The position numbers and the translations under genes were made by a program. A stretch of 64,000 bases of DNA from Kazachstania africana CBS 2517. Its lineage: Eukaryota > Ascomycota > Saccharomycetes > Saccharomycetales > Saccharomycetaceae. Every line of letters begins with the position of its first letter. Position 1 is the first letter of the stretch. Positions 1 to 10,198 of this stretch are shown one piece after another. The stretch spans positions 620,001 to 684,000 of the forward strand of contig NC_018946.1 of the NCBI RefSeq assembly GCF_000304475.1, in the 5' to 3' direction. The notes beneath the pieces are model-generated. The model did no database searches, was not told where the DNA came from, and saw only the letters and a program-made list of their open reading frames with translations.

Positions 1-46
1 TATTGAATTTGGTTGAATATTACTGAAAACTTTTCATAGACGCAAC

Positions 47-425
47 TGCTGGAAATGGCATTATACTGACATTTCAATGTTTAGGTGGCTAGAATGACAA
101 ATTTGGAATGTTTTAGAAGAATTGAATTATACAATATTGTGGTAATATAAGAAACAGTAAAGCTATCGGTGATAAACATTACATAATAATATGACAATGT
201 GATAACTAGTGAATTTATCGGTAGCAAACATCAAAGAATGTTACAAATATGTATCTAGAACATGATATTGTTACAAAACAAGATGTATTGCAAAAAAGTA
301 TAAATACTCAGGTGAATACTGAAGTTTGATCAAATTTTGTATCACTGTATATTATTTATTGTATATTTTATAGATAACCAGTGCATTATTTGATATGACC
401 ACCGATTAATAAGAGTCACTTCAAT
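47..425 (+). repeat. LTR-like repeat, copy A (solo LTR candidate)
   Basis: This stretch is repeated in inverted orientation at about 814-478. The shared parts are the start (TGCTRGAAATGRCATTATAC at 47), a block with TAGAATGACAAAT near 90-105, a TATA-like block (AAGTATAAATACTCAGGTGA near 295-315) followed by CTGAAGTTTGATCAAA, and ATAACCARTGCATTATT near 375-390. The middle, about 130-290, is diverged. A TG start, a length of 350-380 bp and an internal TATA match solo LTRs of yeast Ty elements. No gag or pol reading frame lies nearby. The 3' border is approximate. Confidence 0.6.
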
Positions 426-477
426 TATTTGACTGACTTTTCACAACATGAACAATAATATCGATCATAATATACAA

Positions 478-814
478 GAGACAAGATCTGACCTTCCTTT
501 ATGTCAATAATGCATTGGTTATATACAAGATGGACTATAACATAAACAAATATACTGGGATTCAAACTTTGATCAAACTTCAGTGTTCACCTGAGTACTT
601 ATACTTTTTCCAACGCATTTTTATTTATTATTTTTATCACATCCTAGATTCATAAGCCAATCCGATGTCATAATTATCATACCATAACTATTCTGTGTTG
701 CCACATGGTCGTGTTTATCACGTCATGTTTAGCCGCCAATTGTTCTAGAACATTCTAGATTTGTCATTCTAACTATCAAAACATTGAAATGTCAGTATAA
801 TGTCATTTCTAGCA
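478..814 (-). repeat. LTR-like repeat, copy B, inverted relative to copy A
   Basis: This is the reverse-complement partner of the repeat at 47-425. It starts with TGCTAGAAATGACATTATAC at 814 and runs leftward, with the TATA-like block AAGTATAAGTACTCAGGTGA near 605-585. It is a diverged family member and not an exact copy. The two repeats lie tail to tail, about 50 bp apart. The inner border is approximate. Confidence 0.6.
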
Positions 815-1573
815 GATATCCGGTCTAATGGTTACTTTCGAAAGCGAGTAGCCTTTAAGACATCCTACTATACTGTATGTGCTTGTCACTACTTCCAATG
901 TTGGAGACCTAATGAGAGGCAGTCAGGGGCGCCACTTTCTTTTAGGATGTGGATATATCTTCTGTACTACCAGATGCCGTCATGCAGGCCTCAGGACCAC
1001 TTTTGTTACATTTTAAGAAATTTATTAGCTCTCATGGTATAGCTGATGACTGCTAGTCTCAGTCTCCCCTTCTACCTTGCAAACATGTGATCTCTTATCT
1101 TTCCTGAAGACGATCAAAAAAGTTTATATTCGCTGGATAGATAAAGGAAGCATCGACATTTTCATTAAAGGGCTATTAATTCTGAAAAATACGCAAAGCA
1201 ATCCAATAATTATTCTATATAGAAGTACGCCAAGTGATACTACAATGTTTTACGAGCATATCGATGCCACTAACGTGGGAAGGTGACTGATCGTTGTATT
1301 CCCCTCTCTTGAGGTGTTGCTAATCGATGAAATTGTAGTAGTAAGCAAGTTGTAACAATTAGTTATGATAAGCCAAACAAATAAAGTGTGAAATTAGAAT
1401 TAAACTATATAGTAACAACCGATATTCTTCCTGTCTTTTTTTTTTTTTTTTGTAACAGTTCCTTCCTTACACGGTACCATTCACTATCGTCAGGTGATGC
1501 CGCAGGGCAGGCCGGTCTTAACATCCCAGTCGACCTGGTAATGCCGACCGTAGACAGCCCCGCTGCTGTCAGA
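815..1573. other. Gene-free stretch beside the LTR pair
   Basis: Only short reading frames without a convincing ATG or recognisable product are present. A T-run lies at about 1438-1452. I see no tRNA, no Ty coding remnant and no other recognisable element. Confidence 0.5.
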
Positions 1574-2329
1574 CTATAGATGCTGGAGTGTGGTGTTGCT
1601 GTAGAACAATCCTCCGTGATGCATACCTATCGTGGTATTGCTGTCGACGACAACTAGGTTATCACTTCTGCTTGGCAGCCAAGATATGTCTCCTTTCCCG
1701 CCGGATACACAAGTGTTCTTCCCACCATCGCCACACCAGATGTAACTGGGCCAATCCTCGTTCGGCCCTATCAGCAGAAACCCCTTCCATGAACCCCCAT
1801 GTGTGAGTTCCATACACCAGATCCCTGCCTTATTAAACCTAACATAGTTACCGAACGCTTTGTCAAGAGCACCCTCAATAGTAGATTCTTCGGCTGTAGT
1901 ATCACAGTTCTGGCCTGTATTAGTGTATATCATTTTAATATCATTGAAAACACTTGTTCCCACCCCGCATGTCTTCTCTGCTGAATACATGTGGATGATG
2001 TGGGCCACTTTGGGTAGCACCTTCTCCCAGTCAAGGTACTGCCAGCCATCACCTATCATCCATTTAAGAGAATTATATACGGTGTTCAGGCAGATCTTGA
2101 CATTCGTGCGTTCTTGAAGACCCGCGCCCATAGCATAGGATTCGTTCTTGAGTACAGCTGTCCCTGCGGATATATCTAGACTTAATCCTGCCCTGAGTAC
2201 TAGTTCTTCAACGCCACTGTCTGCTTCAGCGGCGTCTAACGAGGCAGTAGTTGAAAAGCAGCCACATAAAAATAAGAGGTAGCAGAATATTGAACCAAAT
2301 CCTTGCGATAAAAACATTCGTAATTTCAT
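1574..2329 (-). CDS. Small secreted cysteine- and tryptophan-rich protein, unknown family
   Basis: The protein has 251 residues and starts at an ATG. Residues 1 to about 30 form a typical signal peptide (basic start, hydrophobic core, cleavage plausible after TTAS), so it should enter the secretory pathway. The mature part has six cysteines (80, 121, 142, 172, 199, 207), enough for three disulfides, eight or so tryptophans, glycine-rich turns, and three N-glycosylation sequons (Asn62, Asn231, Asn245). There is no later membrane segment and no GPI signal, so it is probably released or wall-associated. A TATATATAG element lies about 65 bp upstream. I do not recognise the family. A fungal secreted effector or killer-toxin-like protein is possible on architecture alone, but nothing here proves toxicity. 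The frame is intact, and it stands alone beside LTR repeats. Confidence 0.7.
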   Translation of the reverse strand: MKLRMFLSQGFGSIFCYLLFLCGCFSTTASLDAAEADSGVEELVLRAGLSLDISAGTAVLKNESYAMGAGLQERTNVKICLNTVYNSLKWMIGDGWQYLDWEKVLPKVAHIIHMYSAEKTCGVGTSVFNDIKMIYTNTGQNCDTTAEESTIEGALDKAFGNYVRFNKAGIWCMELTHGGSWKGFLLIGPNEDWPSYIWCGDGGKNTCVSGGKGDISWLPSRSDNLVVVDSNTTIGMHHGGLFYSNTTLQHL

Positions 2330-3975
2330 TAGCTACTTTACCGATAACAATAATGTTCTCTGGGGTCAATGTTTCCATTTACTATTTTTCTATATATAGA
2401 GCGTCCTCAATAAGAGAGGAAAAGATGTTCTCTCGATACTAGATAGTGTTTATTTATACCTTATAAATTCATGACTCTCTTGTCGACGACATGATGAAAA
2501 GTTTTTCACTTGGTGCTTGGCAGTTGTATTATGTCATACGATATTGCATGATGTTGCATAGTGTTGTATATGTTCTGTGTATTTTCACAATTTCTGAATT
2601 TTCCTATTATGGTAAACCATTCTGTGCACATTTTTCGTTGTCATTTCCCAATCCATAATATTCTCGTCTAACAAGATGTGCTATAATATTATAGACCCCA
2701 ATCTCATTCCAAGAAAAGGTCTATAACGTCCCGGGTAGAATAGGCCTTCTTCAGAGTTGCTGCCTAACCCTTGCGCGTTCTTAATTTTAGAAACGGAGTC
2801 CCTATCTAGATCAACAAGACAAGATGAAGCAGTTCGCTTCGATTAGCGCATTACCCTGAGGTAACACATACCTGTGTGCCTCTCGTAATATTGTTTTTCT
2901 TGTTTCCTCAGAAAGACATGCCGAAGCAGGAAAAAATGTCAAGAAGTGCTTCTCTCCTCAATTTGAGCGACTCGTTCATTGAACTTTCTCGAGACGAGTC
3001 AGCCTAAAAACAGAAAAACCATACACCTCTTATCGTGATTTTCAAGAGTAGCAACAGATCGGGATCTAAACTACTGAAACTCAGAGAAGAAAGTCGTCCA
3101 AACTGCCACTAGATCTTGAATGTTTATTGGTTCATAAGTATAATATAACATGAGATGCCATTCGAGAAAATAATCTTTGACACTTTGTCCGTCCTAGAGT
3201 CCTGTCAAGTACATACCTGTATACTCTGGTGCTTCCACTTGATTTATTCTACATCCTTTAGGAACGCCAAGCTTCCACTTGATTTATGTTGTCCTCCAAC
3301 AAACATCCTCCCACTCTCTCTATTTCGAGAAGATGCCACGTGAAAACAGATCCTCATACCAACCTCGCAACGACAGTGCCTGTCATCGTTTAACAGGTTT
3401 CAGAGACACTCGAAGAGCATTGTTTCCTTTTCCTTGCGAGACAGCAGTCTAAACGGCTGTACTGAGGAGGAATCGCACATTCGATGGCGGTCCCCAGTGA
3501 ACGAAAGAGACGACCCGAGCGTTAGACGGACCGGAAAAATTTTCCAAGCAATGTTAAAAAAGGAAAGATGGTGCCAATGTGCACACTAATGGAAAAGAAA
3601 ACAAGTGGATAAAGCAGTGGATGAAGCAGCTTTTTCCACCAGAGTATAGAACGAGTGGCTGTTTTAATGAACGAAATGTTATGTGTGTGTTGCTCGTAAA
3701 TTCCCTTCTAATAAAAAGCCTCGTATCTTCATCACCAGTGTTTACTATCATCTATTATATAAAAGTAAAGTTGCTTACTATTTACATTCAAAAATAATGT
3801 TTACTTATATTTCAAGATTTCAGCGATTGGTCTGGTTACTATTGCCGTTATTATAGTTCCATCGGATAAAACAAAAAGCTACTGCTATTTAATTAGCCTT
3901 TTTTTAAAAAAAAATAATATCATTGGATTGAACTGGATTTGACTTTGGCAATTTTAAATAGCGCCTTTTGCTAAA
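2330..3975. other. Long intergenic region upstream of the sterol importer gene
   Basis: This stretch of about 1.65 kb holds no supported gene. It contains a 17-bp direct repeat at 3231-3247 and 3271-3287, a 7-bp inverted repeat GACTCGT/ACGAGTC at 2969-2975 and 2994-3000, a CGGTCC/GGACCG pair at 3488-3493 and 3528-3533, and two sterol-element-like sites (TCGTTCA 2972, TCGTTTA 3386). It presumably contains the promoters of both flanking divergent genes. Confidence 0.5.
3386..3392 (+). promoter_or_regulatory. Candidate Upc2/Ecm22 sterol regulatory element
   Basis: TCGTTTA matches the core of the yeast sterol regulatory element bound by Upc2 and Ecm22. It lies 584 bp upstream of the sterol importer gene, a class induced by Upc2 when sterol or oxygen is low. 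A related TCGTTCA lies at 2972-2978. The motif is short, so chance occurrence is possible. Confidence 0.35.
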
Positions 3976-6900
3976 ATGTCCATTTCAAAATATTTCACAC
4001 CGGTGTCAGATGCATCCGTTACGTTTGACGGGACAAATGTGGACTTAAGTGCCAACCTTAGCGCCGACGATGCCACTGATGGAATCCAAATTTCTCAATT
4101 AAACGATGTCACTTTCAAAGCAGATGGTGGTGAAGTCGTGTTAGTCTTAGGTAAGCCAACTTCCGCCTTATTTAAGTCTTTATTCCACAGTGACAAAAAT
4201 TTAAATTACGAACCACAAGGTTCTGTAAGGTTCAAGACAAATGAAATTAAGGCTTACAATGAAAAATGTCCTCATCAGATTATCTACAATAACGAACAGG
4301 ATGTTCATTTCCCATTCTTAACAGTTAAACAAACTATCGATTTCGCATTAAGTTGTAAATTCGATATTCCAAAAGAAGAACGTGATACAATTAGAAATGA
4401 TATCTTAAAGAATTTTGGTCTTTCTCACGTCTTAGATACTATTGTCGGTAACGATTTCTTCCGTGGTGTTTCTGGTGGTGAACGTAAACGTATCTCCATT
4501 ATCGAAACTTTCATCGCCAATGGTTCTGTTTATCTATGGGATAACTCTACAAAGGGTCTCGATTCTTCCACTGCTTTAGATTTCTTAAGTATTTTACAAA
4601 CAATGGCAAAGACTACTAAGTCTGTGAATTTTGTTAAGATTTCTCAAGCTTCTGATAAAATTGTTGAAAAATTCGATAAAATCCTGCTGTTAAGTGATAG
4701 CTATCAAATTTTCTACGGTACCATCGATGAGTGTATGACACATTTCCGTGAAACTTTAGGGATTGAGAAAAATCCAAATGATTGTATGATTGAGTATTTA
4801 ACTTCCATCTTAAACTTACAATTCAAGAGTACTCAAAATATATCCGATACCAGTATTTCTAGATCTGCAAGCAATCCAAAAGATGATTTCGAAGTTAAGC
4901 AATATCCATCATCATTCAGATCAGAATCTTACTTATACAATCAATGGATCAATTCCCCAAACTATAATTACTGGAAACAGGCTACTTCGGATGCTATAAA
5001 CAATTCAAATGGAAACACACTAAATCCAGAAGATATCACCCCAGTTTATAACATTCCAATCACTAAACAACTCAATCTTGTTATCAGGAGAGCCTTTCAA
5101 AGAAGTTTAGGTGACAAAATCTATTTGTCTGCTCAAATGATCTCAATTATTATCCAATCTATCGTTATTGGTTCCCTTTTCTATAATACCCCACGTACCA
5201 CTATTGGTTCTTACTCAAGAGGTTCATTGACTTTCTTTTCATTGTTGTTCTTCACTTTCCTTTCTTTAGCTGAAATGCCTTCCGCTTTCCAAAGACAACC
5301 AGTCATTACAAAACAAGCAAAATTACGTTTCTATCACCTATGGGTTGAATCGTTGGCTACAACCATCTTTGACTACAGTTACAAATTCATATTGGTCGTG
5401 GTCTTCTCCATTCTATTGTATTTCTTAGCTCATTTACAATATAATGCGGCCAGATTCTTCATCTTCTTACTTCTATTAACTACCTATAATTTCTCTATGG
5501 TGTCATTATTTTCTCTTATCTCATTATTAACTCCAACCTTAGCTATTGCTAATTTAGTTGCTGGTATTTTATTGTTAGCAATTGCAATGTACGCTTCTTA
5601 CGTTATCTACTTGAGTGGTATGCATCCATGGTTCAAATGGATTGCTTGGATCAATCCTTCCATGTATGCCATGGAAGGTATCTTAAGTAATGAATTATTC
5701 AATATGAAATTAAGTTGTGCTGATTCTATTGTTCCAAGAGGTGTGGGTTATGATAATGTTTCTTTTACCAAGAGAGCATGTGCATGGCAAGGTGCTACCC
5801 TCGGTAATGACTACGTCAGAGGCCAAGATTATTTGTCCACTGGTCTATCATACAGTTACAGTCATGTCTGGAGAAATTTCGGTGTCATCATAGCTTTCAT
5901 TGTTTTCTTCATCTGTTGTTCGTTAGTTGCTGCCGAATATATTAAGCCACGTTATAATGATGCTTCTAAGAAGGACACAATTTCCTCCTGGATTCCATTT
6001 GTCAATAGTTCTAGAAATGCTAACAATGCTGTTGATATGGCTACTAGACCAAGAAGATCTGAATCATTTTCATCGATATCTATCATCAATTCTACCAAGT
6101 CTGCTGACGGTACTTTAGAAGAAACTAGTGTTGAAGGTGTTGCTTCACAGAAACATATAATTTCATGGAAAAATATCAACTATACCGTTGCCGGTAATAA
6201 ACAGTTGATCAACGACGTCTCCGGTTATATTAGTTCTGGTCTAACTGCCTTAATGGGTGAATCTGGTGCAGGTAAAACGACATTGTTGAATGTTTTATCT
6301 CAACGTACTGAAAGTGGTGTCGTAACTGGTGAACTTTTAATTGATGGACAGCCTCTAACCAACATAAACGCTTTTAGAAGAAGTATTGGTTTTGTTCAAC
6401 AACAAGATATTCATTTGGAACTGTTGACCGTTAAGGAATCTCTTGAAATCTCTTGTATTTTAAGAGGTGATGGTGACAAAGACTATATTTTAACTGTTTC
6501 TAAGTTATTAAAACTTCCTTTAGACAAAATCGTTGCCGATTTAACACCCACCCAAAAGAAACTGTTATCCATTGGTGTGGAATTAGTTACTAAGCCTTCT
6601 TTACTTTTATTTTTGGATGAACCTACCTCTGGTCTAGATTCTGAAGCTGCGTTAACCATTGTTCAATTTTTGAAGAAACTTTCTGAACAAGGACAAGCTA
6701 TTTTCTGTACTATCCATCAACCTAGTAAGAGTGTTATCAGTTACTTTGATAATATTTTCCTACTGAAGAGAGGTGGTGAAACTGTTTATTTTGGCCCAAC
6801 TTCTGATGCATGTGATTACTTCATGAAATACAATCCTTCCCTTACCTTTAATCCTGAAGCTGAAAATCCTGCTGATTTTATTATCGACGTTGTCGGTAGT

Positions 6901-8094
6901 AACAATACTGGAACTGATAGCGATGAGATTGCTGAGGCTAAGCCAACTGTAGAGACGAAATGGGCTGAAGTATGGAGCAGATCTCAAGAAAGAGCCTCTA
7001 TTGAGAACGATTTACTTGACTTGGAAAATGAAGCCCGTGGCGCTGGTATTGATTTCTCTCAGCGTGCTTGGACACCACCAAGCTACATGGGACAACTCCG
7101 TTTGATTTTAAGAAGACAATATATTGTTACTAAGAGAGATAAATCTTATGTTGGAGCTAAATACGCGTTGAATGGTGGTGCAGGTCTCTTTATCGGTTTC
7201 TCTTTCTGGAGAATCAAAGAATCTATTATTGGCCTTCAATATTCTCTTTTCTTCTGTTTCATGGCACTTTGTGTGTCATCTCCATTGATTAATCAAGTTC
7301 AAGATAAAGCCTTAAAAAGTAAAGAAGTTTTTATTGCTAGAGAATCTAGATCGAACACTTACCACTGGTCCGTATTATTGCTGGCTCAACTTCTTATTGA
7401 GTTACCCTTAGCTATTACAAGTTCTACCTTATTCTTCCTGTGTGCCTATTTCTGTTGTAACTTCGATAACTCCCCTCATATTGCTGGTGTTTTCTACTTA
7501 AACTACATTGTATTCGCTGCCTACTATTGTACATTCGGTCTATGGTTGATATATGCTTCTCCAAACTTACAAACAGCTGCCGTTTTAGTTGCCTTCTTTT
7601 ACAGTTTTACGGCCTCCTTCTGTGGGGTTATGCAACCAAAAGCCTCAATGGGCTGGTGGATCTGGATGTATTGGGTTTCACCATATACCTACTTCATTGA
7701 AACTTTTGTTTCTCTAGTGTTACATGAGAGACCAGTTGTTTGTGGTGTATCTGATCTAGTTCCTGGTACACCACCAACCGGAGAAACCTGTGGTGATTAC
7801 TTAGCTAATTATGTTGCTGAACACGGTGGTTACGTGTACAGACCAACTGCCACAAATGTGTGTGCATACTGTACTTATAAGGATGGTGATGAATTCTTGA
7901 AGGTTGAAAGCATGTCTTATGATCACATCTGGAGAAACTTCGGTATTCAAGTTGCGTATGTAGGCTTCAACATCTTCGCTATGTTTGGTGGTTACTATTT
8001 GACTTATGTACGTAACTTCTGGCCAGGTGTCTTCAAAGTCATTAGCATGTTGATCCCATTCAAATCACAAATTAGAAAGGCTATTAAGAAATAG
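3976..8094 (+). CDS. AUS1: PDR-subfamily (ABCG) ABC transporter, Aus1/Pdr11-type sterol importer
   Basis: This is a full-length 1372-residue transporter in the order NBD-TMD-NBD-TMD. The N-terminus (MSISKYFTP) and the whole first half match the Aus1/Pdr11 pair, plasma-membrane importers of exogenous sterol used in anaerobiosis. NBD1 has a degenerate Walker A (GKPTSALFK, residues 59-67, lacking the usual GKS/T) but an intact VSGGERKR signature near 164-172. NBD2 has a canonical Walker A (GESGAGKTT, about 761-769), Walker B LFLDEP and H-loop TIHQPS, but a degraded signature (TPTQKK). This asymmetry is normal for PDR proteins: one composite ATP site hydrolyses and the other is structural. Two membrane clusters lie at roughly 375-650 and 1045-1360. 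AUS1 and PDR11 are ohnologues. I favour AUS1 but cannot exclude PDR11. The neighbouring genes differ from both S. cerevisiae loci. Confidence 0.9.
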   Translation: MSISKYFTPVSDASVTFDGTNVDLSANLSADDATDGIQISQLNDVTFKADGGEVVLVLGKPTSALFKSLFHSDKNLNYEPQGSVRFKTNEIKAYNEKCPHQIIYNNEQDVHFPFLTVKQTIDFALSCKFDIPKEERDTIRNDILKNFGLSHVLDTIVGNDFFRGVSGGERKRISIIETFIANGSVYLWDNSTKGLDSSTALDFLSILQTMAKTTKSVNFVKISQASDKIVEKFDKILLLSDSYQIFYGTIDECMTHFRETLGIEKNPNDCMIEYLTSILNLQFKSTQNISDTSISRSASNPKDDFEVKQYPSSFRSESYLYNQWINSPNYNYWKQATSDAINNSNGNTLNPEDITPVYNIPITKQLNLVIRRAFQRSLGDKIYLSAQMISIIIQSIVIGSLFYNTPRTTIGSYSRGSLTFFSLLFFTFLSLAEMPSAFQRQPVITKQAKLRFYHLWVESLATTIFDYSYKFILVVVFSILLYFLAHLQYNAARFFIFLLLLTTYNFSMVSLFSLISLLTPTLAIANLVAGILLLAIAMYASYVIYLSGMHPWFKWIAWINPSMYAMEGILSNELFNMKLSCADSIVPRGVGYDNVSFTKRACAWQGATLGNDYVRGQDYLSTGLSYSYSHVWRNFGVIIAFIVFFICCSLVAAEYIKPRYNDASKKDTISSWIPFVNSSRNANNAVDMATRPRRSESFSSISIINSTKSADGTLEETSVEGVASQKHIISWKNINYTVAGNKQLINDVSGYISSGLTALMGESGAGKTTLLNVLSQRTESGVVTGELLIDGQPLTNINAFRRSIGFVQQQDIHLELLTVKESLEISCILRGDGDKDYILTVSKLLKLPLDKIVADLTPTQKKLLSIGVELVTKPSLLLFLDEPTSGLDSEAALTIVQFLKKLSEQGQAIFCTIHQPSKSVISYFDNIFLLKRGGETVYFGPTSDACDYFMKYNPSLTFNPEAENPADFIIDVVGSNNTGTDSDEIAEAKPTVETKWAEVWSRSQERASIENDLLDLENEARGAGIDFSQRAWTPPSYMGQLRLILRRQYIVTKRDKSYVGAKYALNGGAGLFIGFSFWRIKESIIGLQYSLFFCFMALCVSSPLINQVQDKALKSKEVFIARESRSNTYHWSVLLLAQLLIELPLAITSSTLFFLCAYFCCNFDNSPHIAGVFYLNYIVFAAYYCTFGLWLIYASPNLQTAAVLVAFFYSFTASFCGVMQPKASMGWWIWMYWVSPYTYFIETFVSLVLHERPVVCGVSDLVPGTPPTGETCGDYLANYVAEHGGYVYRPTATNVCAYCTYKDGDEFLKVESMSYDHIWRNFGIQVAYVGFNIFAMFGGYYLTYVRNFWPGVFKVISMLIPFKSQIRKAIKK

Positions 8095-8266
8095 ATAATT
8101 TATTTTTCTCATGTAAGTTTTCTGTAATTTACATCCTATTTAGAATTTTGTATTAATAAATATTACCCAAGTTAATTACTAATAAACTAAGTTTAAAGTT
8201 TTTTCATTCCATTAGATGACTAGAAGGATATATATATGTAATATCCTATATGAATATGCAATTAAA

Positions 8267-10198
8267 TTATTTATCAAAATTCGAAATTTTGTCCGACCAC
8301 ATTTTGTTGATGGCCATCCGTTTTCTTCTTAAATTATTCAGTTCGTGAACAGAGCACCAACCACTTTCCTCAAAATTCTTCTCTATTATTTGGAACCTTT
8401 GATCTTCAAGTTTCTTTGTTTGAGCTAAAAGTTTCAGATATTCATCAACATGAATGTTATCACTTCCGTGACCATATTTGTCCGCCAGTAAACCTGTTTG
8501 TTTAATTAAAGAAACCACATCTAAATCTGTAACATCCTCAGTCACGTAAACCGTAGGCACGTGTTCTTTCAAACTTGATATGTTGACCATGATTTTCTGA
8601 TCAGCCGACCTTAGAGGTATCCTTGATACTGTCTTCACAGAATCCTTGCGCCTTGGGAGATTGAAATAATCCACTCCTGTATACTTGGTGTTTTTAGGCG
8701 AGAGTACACCATCATTTTTATCGAACGAAGAAGCAGTATCCATAGCTGTACCTGCTGTTTTATTTAAATTGAAATTTGAAGTTGATACAACCCTTTTGAT
8801 ATTATTATTAGATGAACTTATTATCCTAGAAAATCCACGTTTAACTTTTGAACTTATCGATGAAGTTCTCGTTAAAGTTATTGAATGGTTGCTAGATAAG
8901 GAGTTGGTCCTTGTTCTTTCTAGATGCATTTGATTATGAATGTCTGAAAATGAAGGACTGATTGTACCTGGAGTATTAGGAGTTTCAACGTCAATATCTT
9001 TGTTTATCTTGAAAGACGCCTTTCTTAACATTGCACTGGAGGCCCTCCGTATTAGTCCGATTTTTGGTGGGCTTGTTGTATTGGAATCGTACTTCAACGT
9101 TGGTGATGGCATGTGAGGTAGATTCATTGACAATAAATAAGTTCCCTCAAGAGAAAAATTTGTCGACTTGGTTTTTATATGACCCGTGATTCCCTTTGTT
9201 GCGGTATAGGGACTCTCAATAACAGATCTTTCAATCGATGTATTCAAATGTGGTAAATTAATATGCTTTGGACTATCTGTACTGTCTCGAATACTTGAAT
9301 TAGCTAGATATCTAGGTACGTTTGTAGTAGAGGAATTACTTGCTATTTTTTCCAAGGATGTTGATTCTTCTACCAGACTCGAAACATCTTTAGCACCTAT
9401 TGCCAAATCATCACTCAATAAAGTGCTAGAAATTTTCTTTAATGTTATCTTTGCCGGTTGTTCCAATTGATTCGAATTACTATCATGGCCACTTGTATTG
9501 ACACTATTTGATCTACCTGTAGTAGCAGGAATTTCCAGTGCTTTAGCTAAATCAAACGACGTATTAGGATCCGCTTCATCCATGTGTTTATCCAATATAT
9601 GAGGTTCCACAACGCCCACAGTGGTTGTCGCACCTGCTATATTATTGGTAACCTCTTCAGTGTTGTGTGTTGGAGGATAAAATTTCGTTTCTTCGTCTAC
9701 GTTGGTACTAATCTCGAGATTATCTATTTCTAATTCTGATGGGTTTGGTAAAGGAGGAAGCAGAGAAAACTCCTCATGACTATTCATCTTATTCGCACTC
9801 TCTGGTAAGATTTCCTTGACATCATGATGACTTATATTATTCGTATTACTATGACCAGTTGGACTCATACCGTTAACAGGTGCTGAGAATGCACTAATTT
9901 CCGAATTATTTGAACTGTTATCGTTATTTGTTAAAAAAGAGTTTGCTGCATCGAGAGGTGTCGTAATACTCAAAGAACTTTGGTCTGTTTGTAATCTGGT
10001 CAATTCAATGTCTTCTTCTTCTTTAATATCGTCCAAATGAGTGGCTGCACCGGTTAACGTTGTTGAAACTGAGTTAAAATTGCTTATATTTGTGAGATTC
10101 ATTATCAGCACAGGTGGCTGGTTCGAAGTATTTTGAAGAGTACCGTTTCCCTTGACGGATATATTTCGATTTGAAGGAGATGAGCTTGATAAATCCAT
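8267..10198 (-). CDS. YOL036W/YIR016W-like protein of unknown function
   Basis: The protein has 643 residues from the first in-frame ATG (10198); the open frame runs further but only from a non-ATG codon. It is Ser/Asn/Thr-rich and probably disordered over most of its length, with many SP/TP sites and arginine-flanked serines that look like kinase targets. The last 110 or so residues look folded and conserved, containing VPTVYVTEDVTDLDVVSLI and a basic RRKRMAINKMW segment. Assignment rests on position: in S. cerevisiae YOL036W follows PRE6 in the same direction, exactly as here. The function of YOL036W and its ohnologue YIR016W is unknown to me. It is convergent with the sterol importer gene (172 bp between stops). 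Confidence 0.75.
   Translation of the reverse strand: MDLSSSSPSNRNISVKGNGTLQNTSNQPPVLIMNLTNISNFNSVSTTLTGAATHLDDIKEEEDIELTRLQTDQSSLSITTPLDAANSFLTNNDNSSNNSEISAFSAPVNGMSPTGHSNTNNISHHDVKEILPESANKMNSHEEFSLLPPLPNPSELEIDNLEISTNVDEETKFYPPTHNTEEVTNNIAGATTTVGVVEPHILDKHMDEADPNTSFDLAKALEIPATTGRSNSVNTSGHDSNSNQLEQPAKITLKKISSTLLSDDLAIGAKDVSSLVEESTSLEKIASNSSTTNVPRYLANSSIRDSTDSPKHINLPHLNTSIERSVIESPYTATKGITGHIKTKSTNFSLEGTYLLSMNLPHMPSPTLKYDSNTTSPPKIGLIRRASSAMLRKASFKINKDIDVETPNTPGTISPSFSDIHNQMHLERTRTNSLSSNHSITLTRTSSISSKVKRGFSRIISSSNNNIKRVVSTSNFNLNKTAGTAMDTASSFDKNDGVLSPKNTKYTGVDYFNLPRRKDSVKTVSRIPLRSADQKIMVNISSLKEHVPTVYVTEDVTDLDVVSLIKQTGLLADKYGHGSDNIHVDEYLKLLAQTKKLEDQRFQIIEKNFEESGWCSVHELNNLRRKRMAINKMWSDKISNFDK

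Noticed and set aside
800..1286. Two short plus-strand frames after the LTR pair
   Set aside because: One starts inside the LTR repeat and the other opens with TTG; neither has a recognisable product.
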